The position numbers and the translations under genes were made by a program. From Sphingobacterium arenae (GTDB lineage: Bacteria > Bacteroidota > Bacteroidia > Sphingobacteriales > Sphingobacteriaceae): DNA of 64,000 bases. A model generated the notes under the pieces. The model saw only the letters and a program-made list of their open reading frames with translations, was not told the origin of the DNA and did no database searches. This document shows positions 28,172 through 36,650 of the stretch, in pieces. Position 1 is the first letter of the stretch, and every line of letters starts with the position of its first letter. The stretch covers positions 1,590,983-1,654,982 of the forward strand of contig NZ_JACNYK010000001.1 in NCBI RefSeq assembly GCF_014692505.1. Reading direction: 5' to 3'.

Positions 28172-30571
28172 TTACCCACCTTTAGCTAATGTATAACTCA
28201 ATTTCAAGTGAAAGCTTCTGCCAGGACGCTGTACCCGATAATAGTCATACAGGTTTTTATTGAGCATGTTCCGTATTTCAGCACCAATGTTGACATCGCC
28301 CGATGGTAATTTATAAGTAAAGCCAGCATTCAATAAATGTTGATTCGGAATTCGGAGGTTGGAATTGATATTTGCTTGTCCGGACAGTCCCAGAAAGCCG
28401 CCCGGCTCCAAATCCTTCCGTATCGTTTCCAAATAAAACTCCCGCAGGAAATTATAATGAACAAAGACCTTGAGATTGTCGTTTTGGGAGAGAATAGCAC
28501 TGTGGTTTGACTGTATACCGGCATTGGCAAAGAAGTAAGGCGTATTCCGCAACCGGGCATTGTTTTTCCATCGATCTGTTTCGTCTGTAATGCCGAATAA
28601 TCGAAGGTTTTGCCAAGTGGCATTACCACTTAAGGTGTAGTGGGTGGCGAAATGATAATTGAGGTCCAGATCAAAACCAAATCCTTTTACGTTTTCCTGG
28701 TTTTGGTACTGAGCATTCGGTGCTTGTATCGGAACAAGTAAAATAAGACCTTTCGTACGACGATAAAATCCATTGGCTTCTACCGTAAGACGTCCGCCAA
28801 TAACCTGTTGATAGCCTAAACTCGCGTTGAAACTCTTTTCGGGATTCAACTCGAAATTGGGCACCACAAAAATATTATTCCCAAATAGCTCTTCTCTTTC
28901 TGGAAGGCGATAGGTATATTCTAAAGATCCCCGGATAAAGGCGCTTGGCGTTAGCCGGTATCGCAGTGCTTCCGCAATACCCCAATAATTTCCGGATAGC
29001 CGACGCTTGTCTGCTTCTGTGACACCTGTAGAAAACCACGTGTTTTGGATGCCGGAAGCGCTGTAGTGATAAAATTTCCCCATTAACTGGTTGTGCAGTT
29101 TCTCATCCAGCCAGTATTTATCCAGGGATAATCCATATATCTGCTTTTGATAGGTTGACTCCAAGGAAAGAACATCAATATCTGTATCTTGTAAACGCTG
29201 TCCATAGGGATCTTCACCATCGCGTCTAACGTCGGTAAAGATGTAATTAAAACCCAGTGATGTACTACTGTTGATTTGATACCCAATGTTGGTCCGTAGT
29301 ACGGTCTGCCGTTCGTGAATTTTGGAAAGCGAGGGTAAACGACTTTCTCCCGGAGTCGTTTTTGGTGTAAACTCACCATACCAGTCATAACTGCCCATCA
29401 ACGTATCGATACGACGCGTCTGCAAATTGTTGTAGGATGCGAACTGGTCAATCGAGAGCCGCCCATCTAGCAATTTTTTCTTGTAACGCAAGCTAGGTGC
29501 CACGGTTTGCTGCTTGCCGAGTATTGCACCGTACGGATCGGTCATCAATGCAGGATGCTGTTGCTCTCGTTCCAATGCGAACGCCGCCACGCTTAGACGA
29601 AGCTCGTCTGCCCAATTACGGTTTTGGATATTGACATACGCCTCACCGTAGGAATGTTGAAATGCATTGTGAAACATGCGCATATCCATATATTCCAGGT
29701 TGGCGGTATTCGGGTTACGCACACCCACGAAGGCATTATAATCGTTGTCGGAGTGATTGAAGAAAAGCTCCGTACCATACGACCATTTTTGATCTTTTGT
29801 TTCGTGAGCCGCCGTTACCCCTAAACGATGCGTGTTGAAGGAGCCGATTTCATAAAAAGTGTGCATGTGAGAACCTCTCCGTTTTGCGGAGACGAGGTTG
29901 ACTGCACCGCCTAAGGCATCCGCGCCTAGTGAAACTGGAAGTACACCTTTATATACTTCAATTCGCTCCAATGCTTCCAAGGGTAGACTGGCAATATTGT
30001 AGCCATCTCCCATATAGTCTAAAGGAATACCGTCTTTAAAATACTTAATCGCTTTGCCTTGAAATCCATTAATGGATATTTCCGGGCGACCACCCAATCC
30101 ACCATTTTGTCTTATTCGTACACCAGTACTTCGATTCATTAAATCAGTTAAGGTAGTTGCCTGTGTAGAAACTGCTCGTGTATCCACGACCACTGCACGT
30201 ACGGTCTGCTCTTTCGCCTGCTGTGTTTCTGATTTACCCAAAACCGTCACCTCCTGCAAGACCTTATCATCTTTAGATAGACGAATTTGTAGTGCCAAAT
30301 TTTCTTGCGCTAATTTGACAATAGTATCTTGAAAAGCGGTGTACCCAACCGCAGATACCACCAATATATGTTTACCCGTCGGGATGTTTTTAAGACTAAA
30401 ATAGCCATTGGAAAGCGCCGTCGTACCGTAGTTTCCTACTTGCACCGTAGCATCCCCGAGCGGAATTCCGTCTTCATTGTGCACATACCCTGTTACTACG
30501 TCGGTTGTTTGTGCCAGTATAAACTTGGACAAAAAAAACAGAACCGATAGCATGTATATTTTATAGCGCAT
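28172..30571 (-). CDS. TonB-dependent siderophore receptor with CarboxypepD-like N-domain (XusA-like)
   Basis: This 799-residue outer-membrane receptor has a signal peptide (MRYKIYMLSVLFFLSKFILAQ) and a carboxypeptidase-regulatory-like domain (TGYVHNEDGIPLGDATVQVG). The plug follows (LTDLMNRSTGVRIRQNGGLGG, SINGFQGKAIKYFKDGIPLDYMGDG, VYKGVLPVSLGADALGGAVNL), then a barrel ending RPGRSFHLKLSYTLAKGG. It is of the FecA/siderophore type rather than SusC. It pairs with the DUF4374 lipoprotein downstream and is divergent from an esterase-ABC transporter set. Its upstream region has a TATATTTG -7 box and tandem dyads likely bound by a metal-responsive regulator. Confidence 0.93.
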   Translation of the reverse strand: MRYKIYMLSVLFFLSKFILAQTTDVVTGYVHNEDGIPLGDATVQVGNYGTTALSNGYFSLKNIPTGKHILVVSAVGYTAFQDTIVKLAQENLALQIRLSKDDKVLQEVTVLGKSETQQAKEQTVRAVVVDTRAVSTQATTLTDLMNRSTGVRIRQNGGLGGRPEISINGFQGKAIKYFKDGIPLDYMGDGYNIASLPLEALERIEVYKGVLPVSLGADALGGAVNLVSAKRRGSHMHTFYEIGSFNTHRLGVTAAHETKDQKWSYGTELFFNHSDNDYNAFVGVRNPNTANLEYMDMRMFHNAFQHSYGEAYVNIQNRNWADELRLSVAAFALEREQQHPALMTDPYGAILGKQQTVAPSLRYKKKLLDGRLSIDQFASYNNLQTRRIDTLMGSYDWYGEFTPKTTPGESRLPSLSKIHERQTVLRTNIGYQINSSTSLGFNYIFTDVRRDGEDPYGQRLQDTDIDVLSLESTYQKQIYGLSLDKYWLDEKLHNQLMGKFYHYSASGIQNTWFSTGVTEADKRRLSGNYWGIAEALRYRLTPSAFIRGSLEYTYRLPEREELFGNNIFVVPNFELNPEKSFNASLGYQQVIGGRLTVEANGFYRRTKGLILLVPIQAPNAQYQNQENVKGFGFDLDLNYHFATHYTLSGNATWQNLRLFGITDETDRWKNNARLRNTPYFFANAGIQSNHSAILSQNDNLKVFVHYNFLREFYLETIRKDLEPGGFLGLSGQANINSNLRIPNQHLLNAGFTYKLPSGDVNIGAEIRNMLNKNLYDYYRVQRPGRSFHLKLSYTLAKGG

Positions 30572-30596
30572 GGATTATTCTTCCTAATAATTGCTG

Positions 30597-30604
30597 CAAA
30601 TATA
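30597..30604 (-). promoter_or_regulatory. Bacteroidota-type -7 box for the siderophore receptor
   Basis: Read on the - strand, TATATTTG matches the TAnnTTTG consensus and lies 26-33 bases before the receptor ATG (30571). The expected upstream TTG at about 19 bases is poor (TTA at 30626-30624). One of the dyads at 30611-30627 overlaps the spacer, where a bound regulator would block RNA polymerase. Confidence 0.5.
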
Positions 30605-30610
30605 AGGTAA

Positions 30611-30660
30611 TTTAGATTAAATTTAAATAACTCTTGTTATTTGTTTAGAATCTATCTAAA
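30611..30660. promoter_or_regulatory. Tandem TTTAGA-N5-TCTAAA dyads (candidate iron/metal operator)
   Basis: Two related 17-bp dyads are spaced 33 bp centre to centre: TTTAGA-N5-TTTAAA (30611-30627, one mismatch) and TTTAGA-N5-TCTAAA (30644-30660, perfect). Between them is another dyad, AAATAAC-TCTT-GTTATTT (30625-30642). An outer 10-bp inverted repeat (TAATTTAGAT 30608-30617, ATCTAAATTA 30654-30663) encloses the whole. The region lies between the divergent siderophore receptor and esterase genes. A metalloregulator of the Fur or DtxR type is the natural reader; none is encoded in the window. Confidence 0.55.
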
Positions 30661-30711
30661 TTAGCGCCAATTTATAGTTCCGGCTTAACGCAGGGTTTAA
30701 TTTATCTAGGC

Positions 30712-31851
30712 ATGTCAAAGAAAACGTTTACGGTAGTCATCCATATTTTGAACAACAGCAATAATTTTGTTGGTGAGCCGTGTTATTTGACAAGCAATCT
30801 TAGTAATTGGCAGGTGGATGCGCATCCGGTAGGTTTGATACCACCGCTAGGGAAAAAAACAAGCGTGGTACTTGAGGGATTGGAAGAAAGTGAACTGGAG
30901 TTTAAGATTACAAGAGGGGGGTGGGATACATTAAATACTGCGGCAAACGGCGAGCTTCTCGCGCCACATCGCATAGATGTTAGTCGTTGTTCCGAGATGG
31001 AGGTCACCATTGATGGCTGGCGTGATAAATTTCCTTCATCTACGGCGAGTCCGCAGGTGCATGTCTTGGCGGATAGGTTCTATTTTCCATATCTCGACAC
31101 ATACCGTAGGATATGGATTTATCTGCCGAAAGATTATCAATATTCAGATAAACAATATCCCGTGTTATATATGCATGATGGCCAACATCTTTTTGATGAA
31201 GCGACATCGGTGGGGAGAACGGGACCAGTGGAATGGATGGTAGACGAGACCATCGATGCCGCAAGTCGTCAGGCGATTGTTATTGGAATCGAGCATCCCA
31301 ATCAAACAGCCGACAGGACTCGCGAGTTTCTGCTTTTTCCATTTAGAGAGGTCGATGAACCGGTCGGACATTTATACCTGCGTGATATCGTGGAAATACT
31401 GAAACCTTATGTAGACAAGCATTATCGAACGTTAGCAGATAAAAGGCATACAGGCATGGTAGGCAGTTCATTCGGCGGTTTGCTTACACTTTACGCGGGC
31501 GCGCTCCATGCCAATGTATTTGGTACGTTAGGTGTTTTTTCGCCATCGATTTGGACAGGGAAGCAGCAGCTGGCTGATCTTTTTTCGATAAAATTGGAAA
31601 GCAATCCCTGTTTGCTCTGTGGACAATGCTATTATTTTTATGCCGGTGGCAGGGAAAAACGTAGAAATGCACCAGAGGGGGAAGGTGATATGCGAGCGGA
31701 TATGCTGGACTTTATTGATACGCATAAAAAAGCGATGTGTGTAAAAATCATGATTGATATTGATGAAGAGGGGAAACATGGTGCGTTGTATTGGCAAAAA
31801 GCTTTTACCCGTTTTTATGAACGCTGGCAGCAAGAAATTTCAGACAATTAA
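30712..31851 (+). CDS. Cytoplasmic alpha/beta-hydrolase, Fes/IroE-like ferric-siderophore esterase
   Basis: The 379-residue protein has no signal peptide. An N-terminal beta-sandwich resembling glycan-binding/CBM48 folds (residues ~1-105) precedes an esterase-D domain (RRIWIYLPKDYQYSDKQYPVLYMHDGQHLFDE). The Ser nucleophile is in GMVGSSFGGLLTLYA and the catalytic His is in GKHGALYWQKAF. This two-part layout is that of enterochelin esterases, which cut trilactone siderophores in the cytoplasm to free iron. Location next to a siderophore receptor and ABC importer supports that role. A general carbohydrate or peptide esterase cannot be excluded from sequence alone. Confidence 0.85.
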   Translation: MSKKTFTVVIHILNNSNNFVGEPCYLTSNLSNWQVDAHPVGLIPPLGKKTSVVLEGLEESELEFKITRGGWDTLNTAANGELLAPHRIDVSRCSEMEVTIDGWRDKFPSSTASPQVHVLADRFYFPYLDTYRRIWIYLPKDYQYSDKQYPVLYMHDGQHLFDEATSVGRTGPVEWMVDETIDAASRQAIVIGIEHPNQTADRTREFLLFPFREVDEPVGHLYLRDIVEILKPYVDKHYRTLADKRHTGMVGSSFGGLLTLYAGALHANVFGTLGVFSPSIWTGKQQLADLFSIKLESNPCLLCGQCYYFYAGGREKRRNAPEGEGDMRADMLDFIDTHKKAMCVKIMIDIDEEGKHGALYWQKAFTRFYERWQQEISDN

Positions 31852-31883
31852 CATATAGTAGATTACTTAATTACAATAATTTT

Positions 31884-32924
31884 ATGGTTACGAATAAATT
31901 CTTTAAAAAAAGCAACAGAACGAATCTCTTGTTGCTTGCAGGGCTAGCCGCGTTACCGGCTTTACAAGTGTCTGCTCAACAAGTCGAAAAATCCGCACCA
32001 GCCGGTCGCGGTGTATATGAAGCAGTTATTAACCAACAGGACGGTTTTTTGTATGTTACCGGAGCAGGGTCTCGGACGAGTCCAGGAGGCGCGTTATATA
32101 AAATTGATCGGGCAGACCTTTCGATAGTCGACAGTATCAGGTTGGCGGAAAATCCACCTTTTGGAATCGGAATCAACAATAAAACACAGACGGTGTATAC
32201 GACCAATACAAGAACGAATTCGGTCAGTGCCGTTGATTTGAAATCAGGTAAACTGATTGCGACATTTAATCACGGAGGTGAAAAATCGCATACCCGCGAA
32301 GTGCTGGTGGATGAAGATAATAATGTTGTATATGTAAGTGATGTTGGCGATCCAAGCAGTATTTGGGTGATAGACGGCAAGACAAATACGTTTTCGCATC
32401 TGATTGAGAATCTTGGTAAAACGCTAACGGGAATGGCTTTCGCAGGAAGTAAGGACAAGATATACGCCACCATCATGGGTACAAATAGTGTGGCTATAAT
32501 CAATACGAAGACAAAAAATATAGAGAAAACATTCCCTTCCGGTGGAGAGTCACCTGTAAATATCATTAGTGACGGCAAACGTTTGTTTGTGACCAATCAG
32601 AAATCGGGCACACTCACTGTTTTAGATACCGATGGAACGCTGTTGAAAACTATTGAAACTGGCGCTGGAGCTATCGGTGTAGCGTATGATCCTGTTAAAA
32701 ACAGAATATATTCTGCAAATCGCCAAACCGGAACAACAACGGTTATTGACGCAAATTCATATGAAATATTAGCTGATTTACAAACAGGTTCTCATCCGAA
32801 TCACGTAAAAATTGATGCAGAAGGCATAGCCTACGTTATCAATAAGACCAAGGGAGGAAGACCGGTGGAAGGTCAACCCGTTGTCGTGGATAACAATGGA
32901 GATACGGTGACAAAAATTAATTAA
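31884..32924 (+). CDS. Exported YncE-like beta-propeller protein
   Basis: This 346-residue secreted protein (signal peptide ending VSAQQ) has repeated ~40-residue YVTN-type propeller blades, for example GFLYVTGAGS, QTVYTTNTRTNSVSAVDL, NNVVYVSDVGDPSSIWVIDG, KIYATIMGTNSVAIINT and KRLFVTNQKSGTLTVLDT. E. coli YncE has the same fold and is encoded next to the TonB receptor YncD, a parallel for its place here between esterase and importer genes. Its biochemical role is unknown; a periplasmic siderophore-binding or processing function is inference. It lies 32 bases after the esterase gene, likely in one operon. Confidence 0.87.
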   Translation: MVTNKFFKKSNRTNLLLLAGLAALPALQVSAQQVEKSAPAGRGVYEAVINQQDGFLYVTGAGSRTSPGGALYKIDRADLSIVDSIRLAENPPFGIGINNKTQTVYTTNTRTNSVSAVDLKSGKLIATFNHGGEKSHTREVLVDEDNNVVYVSDVGDPSSIWVIDGKTNTFSHLIENLGKTLTGMAFAGSKDKIYATIMGTNSVAIINTKTKNIEKTFPSGGESPVNIISDGKRLFVTNQKSGTLTVLDTDGTLLKTIETGAGAIGVAYDPVKNRIYSANRQTGTTTVIDANSYEILADLQTGSHPNHVKIDAEGIAYVINKTKGGRPVEGQPVVVDNNGDTVTKIN

Positions 32925-32954
32925 TTAATACCTTTGTACGTACATAGTATTTTC

Positions 32955-32984
32955 TGTAGAGACGTAATATGTTGCGTCTCTACA
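32955..32984. repeat. REP-like hairpin before the ABC permease genes
   Basis: TGTAGAGACG (32955-32964) and CGTCTCTACA (32975-32984) form a perfect 10-bp stem with a 10-base loop. No strong T-run follows, so it is a poor terminator. Hairpins with GTAGAGACG/CGTCTCTAC arms occur as dispersed repeats in several bacterial groups as I recall. It separates the propeller gene from the permease gene, and could be a dispersed repeat, a processing site or an attenuator. Confidence 0.6.
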
Positions 32985-33001
32985 TTTGTAAATGAATTAA
33001 T

Positions 33002-33967
33002 TTGAGAACAAAGAACCGGAGTGTAATCTATTATACCGTTTCTGTATGCTGTATCCTGCTATTAGCATGGATTTCTTTGTTTACAGGGGTTAAGGATATT
33101 CGAGTAGTGGATTTGTTGGGCGATGAGGATAAGCTTATCGTTTTCTTAATAAGTCGTATTCCACGTACGCTAGCTTTGATTTTGATCGGTGCGGGACTGA
33201 GTATTTCGGGTTTCATTATGCAACAGCTCTCACAAAACCGATTTGTTTCACCGACAACCTCGGGTGCATTGGAGTCTGCAAAAATGGGCATACTCTTTGC
33301 CTTGGTATTTTCGCCTGAAGCTTCCTTAATGGTTCGGATGCTCTTTGCTTTGGTTTTTACGTTTTTATCCTCCCTTCTTTTTATTTGGTTTGTAGAACAA
33401 GTCAAAGATAAAAACACCGTTTTTATCCCATTGGTTGGGATTATGTTTGGAAGTATTTTAGCATCTATTTCCACCTTTTTTGCTTACAAAAACAATATCG
33501 TCCAGAATACACAGGAATGGTTATTAGGTGATTTTTCGTCGGTTATGCAGGGGCAATATGAAGCCATTTATATCATCTTGCCCATCGTGTTGATTAGTTA
33601 CCTGTATGCAGAGCGGTTTACCATTGCTGGAATGGGGAAAAGTTTTGCTACGAACTTGGGATTATCCTATCATACTGTTGTCAATATAGGTCTTGTGGCC
33701 GTCTCACTCGTCGTCAGTGCATCTGTCGTAACCGTAGGAGCGATTCCTTTTGTCGGGCTTATCGTGCCTAATGTCGTGCGTATGCTCATTGGTGACAATC
33801 TTCGGCGTGCCTTGCCACTAACGGCTTTTCTGGGAGCAGTGCTTTTGTTGGGGTGTGATATTATCGGCCGATTGCTGGTCTTCCCTTATGAAATACCGAT
33901 TGGAATGACGGTAGGTGTCGTTGGTGGAATCGCTTTCTTTTTGCTTATATTAAAAAAGAGTAAATGA
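33002..33967 (+). CDS. FecCD-family siderophore ABC permease, subunit 1
   Basis: This 321-residue polytopic membrane protein of the FecCD/BtuC family shows SRIPRTLALILIGAGLSISGFIMQQLSQNRFVSPTTSGA near the N-terminus, multiple hydrophobic helices, and the coupling region GAIPFVGLIVPNVVRMLIGDNLRRALPL. The start is TTG at 33002; no ATG is in frame upstream, where a stop codon occurs at 32993-32995. The next permease gene overlaps its stop by 4 bases (ATGA), so translation is coupled. With its partner, it forms the inner-membrane channel for ferric-siderophore or released ferric-catecholate. Confidence 0.92.
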   Translation: MRTKNRSVIYYTVSVCCILLLAWISLFTGVKDIRVVDLLGDEDKLIVFLISRIPRTLALILIGAGLSISGFIMQQLSQNRFVSPTTSGALESAKMGILFALVFSPEASLMVRMLFALVFTFLSSLLFIWFVEQVKDKNTVFIPLVGIMFGSILASISTFFAYKNNIVQNTQEWLLGDFSSVMQGQYEAIYIILPIVLISYLYAERFTIAGMGKSFATNLGLSYHTVVNIGLVAVSLVVSASVVTVGAIPFVGLIVPNVVRMLIGDNLRRALPLTAFLGAVLLLGCDIIGRLLVFPYEIPIGMTVGVVGGIAFFLLILKKSK

Positions 33968-34917
33968 AGCAGGGGAATAAAATTATATTATTGATCGTGT
34001 TGTTGGTGGTATCTATCGTGTTCTTTATGACATACCATATGGGTAATAACCTCGATTACGTATTGAGCCGCCGCAGTATTCGATTAGCGACCATGACGAT
34101 CGTGGGTATTAGTGTGGCTTTCTCCTCGGTTATTTTTCAAACGATTACCAATAACAGGATATTGACTCCTTCTATCATGGGATATGAATCGATTTTCATC
34201 CTCTTCCAGACGTTGATTGTGTTTTTTTATGGGGACAAGGCCTTTAAGGTCATCTCACAACAAGAGAACTTTTTCTATGCCGTATTGCTGATGCTTGGCT
34301 TTTCTGTATTCATGTATTTTCTGATTTTCGGGAGGCAACGAAAAAATATCTTCTATTTATTGTTAATGGGGATGGTGATGGGAACGTTGTTCAATACGTT
34401 GAGCCAATTTCTTCATGTCATCATCGATCCGAACGAATTTTCCATCGTACAGAATTTTATGTTCGTGTCTTTTGCTAAGATGAACGTTAAATTATTAGGA
34501 ATAGCGACGATAACGTCGATTGGGACACTTGTTCTGACACTTCGTTATTTAAAGTATTTAGATGTGATTGCGCTAGGGAAAGATCATGCGATTAATTTAG
34601 GTTTGGACTATAATAAGTTGATCCGGACTTTTATGCTTATTATTGCTTTGTTAGTTTCTGTTTCGACAGCGTTGGTAGGGCCTATTACGTTTTTGGGCAT
34701 TCTGGTTACCAACTTGACTTACGAGCTATTTAAGACGAACAAACATGTGCAAACAGTATGGCTTTGTAGCGCGGTATCGTGTATATGTTTGATTACCGGG
34801 CAGTTTTTTGTTGAACATATTCTAAGCTTTTCCACCACAGTAAGCATTGTTATTAACTTTGTTGGTGGTATCTATTTTATGTATTTGATATGGAGTTCAA
34901 GAAAGAGAATAAGCTGA
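33964..34917 (+). CDS. FecCD-family siderophore ABC permease, subunit 2
   Basis: The 317-residue second permease has the family signature near the N-terminus (RRSIRLATMTIVGISVAFSSVIFQTITNNRILTPSIMGY) and the ATPase-coupling segment VGPITFLGILVTNLTYEL. It starts in an ATGA overlap with the first permease and overlaps the ATPase gene by 28 bases. The divergence between the two permeases indicates a heterodimeric channel as in FatCD, VctDG or YclNO systems that import catecholate siderophores. Confidence 0.92.
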   Translation: MKQGNKIILLIVLLVVSIVFFMTYHMGNNLDYVLSRRSIRLATMTIVGISVAFSSVIFQTITNNRILTPSIMGYESIFILFQTLIVFFYGDKAFKVISQQENFFYAVLLMLGFSVFMYFLIFGRQRKNIFYLLLMGMVMGTLFNTLSQFLHVIIDPNEFSIVQNFMFVSFAKMNVKLLGIATITSIGTLVLTLRYLKYLDVIALGKDHAINLGLDYNKLIRTFMLIIALLVSVSTALVGPITFLGILVTNLTYELFKTNKHVQTVWLCSAVSCICLITGQFFVEHILSFSTTVSIVINFVGGIYFMYLIWSSRKRIS

Positions 34918-35672
34918 TTTTTCAAGGTCTTGTAAAAGAATACGGGAAAAAACGTGTCATTGACAAGCTGGATGGTAGCGTAGTGAACAACCGTATCACC
35001 TCGCTTATCGGACCGAATGGTGCTGGTAAAAGTACATTGCTTTCTATCCTTAGCCGTTTGCTTAAACAAGATGGGGGAGAGGTTTCTTTTATGGATAAAT
35101 CCCTCCATGTTTACAAAAGCAACGAGCTTGCTCAAAAACTTTCTATTCTAAAACAGTCAAACCAAACGGATGTGAAGCTCACCGTCAAGGATTTGGTTGC
35201 ATTTGGTCGTTTTCCTTATAGCAAGGGAAGAATGACAGAAACAGATTGGCAGAAAGTACAGGAAGCTATTGCTTTTTCCGATCTCGAAGATTTGACAGAC
35301 GCCTATATAGATGAGTTGAGCGGAGGACAACGGCAACGTGCATTTATTTCGATGATTATTGCACAGGATACCGAATATATTCTGTTGGATGAACCGTTAA
35401 ATAACCTCGATATGAAACATTCGGTGCATGTGATGAAGACCTTGCGAAGATTGGTAGATGAGTTAGGGAAAACCGTGGTGATTGTTATTCATGAAATTAA
35501 TTTTGCCGCTCAATATTCAGACTATATCATTGCCATGAAAGATGGTAAAATACGTTATAATGATGAAGTCAATCATATTATCAGACCCGAAATTCTTCGG
35601 GAGATTTTCGGTATTGAGTTTGACATTATCGAAAAAAATAACAAGAAAATTTGTAATTATTTTAATCTTTAA
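34890..35672 (+). CDS. Siderophore ABC transporter ATPase
   Basis: This 260-residue ABC ATPase has Walker A GPNGAGKST (residues 41-49), a Q-loop region (LSILKQSNQTDVKLTVKDLVAFGRFPYSKGR), signature LSGGQRQRAF, Walker B EYILLDEPLNNLD and the switch His in VIVIHEINFAAQYSD. The FGR(F/Y)PYSKGR segment is characteristic of FepC-type siderophore ATPases. It drives the two permeases encoded just upstream. The gene overlaps the second permease, pointing to one polycistronic transcript. Confidence 0.95.
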   Translation: MEFKKENKLIFQGLVKEYGKKRVIDKLDGSVVNNRITSLIGPNGAGKSTLLSILSRLLKQDGGEVSFMDKSLHVYKSNELAQKLSILKQSNQTDVKLTVKDLVAFGRFPYSKGRMTETDWQKVQEAIAFSDLEDLTDAYIDELSGGQRQRAFISMIIAQDTEYILLDEPLNNLDMKHSVHVMKTLRRLVDELGKTVVIVIHEINFAAQYSDYIIAMKDGKIRYNDEVNHIIRPEILREIFGIEFDIIEKNNKKICNYFNL

Positions 35673-35699
35673 GCCCGCCAACAATAAAATAACAAAAGA

Positions 35700-36641
35700 A
35701 TGAATAAAATATCGAACATACCGTTTGCTTTTATCTGCTTCTTGTTTTTCCTCGTTCAAGTAAGCTGCAATTCGGGTACCCAACAGGGTCAGGTTTCTGG
35801 AGAGCAGAATGAAGTTGTACATAAGCTGGGGACAACGATGGTACCCCAAAATCCGTCTCGTATCGTGGTGCTAGATATTGGAGCATTGGAGACTTTAAAG
35901 GAACTGGGTGTAACGCCTATCGGGATTCCCAAGAAATACATGCCGGAATATTTAGACGATCTTAAAAATAACCCGGATATTGCGGATGTAGGGTCTGTAA
36001 TCGAACCCAATTTTGAGGGGATAAATGCATTGTCTCCTGATTTGATTTTGATGTCTACCCGTCAGGAACGTTTCTATGACGAGCTGAATGATATTGCACC
36101 TGCTATCTTTATCGGGACAGATAATAAAGATTATTTACCTTCATTCAAACATAATGTTATGCTTTTGGCGAAAATTGTCGATAAGGAGCACGTGGCGGAG
36201 GAAAAGCTTCATAAATTGGAGGAAAAAATCAAAGCGGCACAGCAAAAATTCGAAGCGAATCCTGGCAAGGCACTCTTCTTAATCTATAATAATGGCAAAT
36301 TTAGTGCTTTTGGCAAAGGAAGCCGTTTCGGCTTTATACATGATGTATTGCATATTAAACCCGTTATGGAATTAAACGACGAATCGGTACACGGACAACG
36401 GGTGTCTAACGAACTTATCGCTAACGCTAATCCAGATTACCTTTTTATCGTGGATAGGAATGCGGCTGTTGTCGGAAAAAAAGCGAATTTAAGTGAGGTG
36501 GAAAATCTGCTCGTAAAACAAACAAACGCGTTCAAAAACGATAAAATATTTTATCTAGCCCCCGATTTGTGGTTTATTTCCGGTGGTGGCTTGACTTCTG
36601 TTGACTTAATGGTTGACGACATTGTAGAAAGGTTCAAATAA
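35700..36641 (+). CDS. Siderophore-binding lipoprotein (CeuE/FatB/YclQ-like)
   Basis: The 313-residue lipoprotein (lipobox VQVSC, Cys 23) is a class III periplasmic binding protein with two lobes and a linking helix (NPSRIVVLDIGALETLKELGV, INALSPDLILMSTRQERFYDEL, LHKLEEKIKAAQQKFE). By memory of CeuE, residues that hold the catecholate are retained: Arg in STRQERFYDEL, Arg in KGSRFGFIHD, His in SVHGQRVS and Arg in FIVDRNAAV. The Tyr that completes CeuE iron coordination, normally in a PxYWYLASG block, appears to be Leu or Phe here (APDLWFISGGG). It is the last gene of the importer set and converges on hutG. Confidence 0.92.
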   Translation: MNKISNIPFAFICFLFFLVQVSCNSGTQQGQVSGEQNEVVHKLGTTMVPQNPSRIVVLDIGALETLKELGVTPIGIPKKYMPEYLDDLKNNPDIADVGSVIEPNFEGINALSPDLILMSTRQERFYDELNDIAPAIFIGTDNKDYLPSFKHNVMLLAKIVDKEHVAEEKLHKLEEKIKAAQQKFEANPGKALFLIYNNGKFSAFGKGSRFGFIHDVLHIKPVMELNDESVHGQRVSNELIANANPDYLFIVDRNAAVVGKKANLSEVENLLVKQTNAFKNDKIFYLAPDLWFISGGGLTSVDLMVDDIVERFK

Positions 36642-36650
36642 CTAACGACG

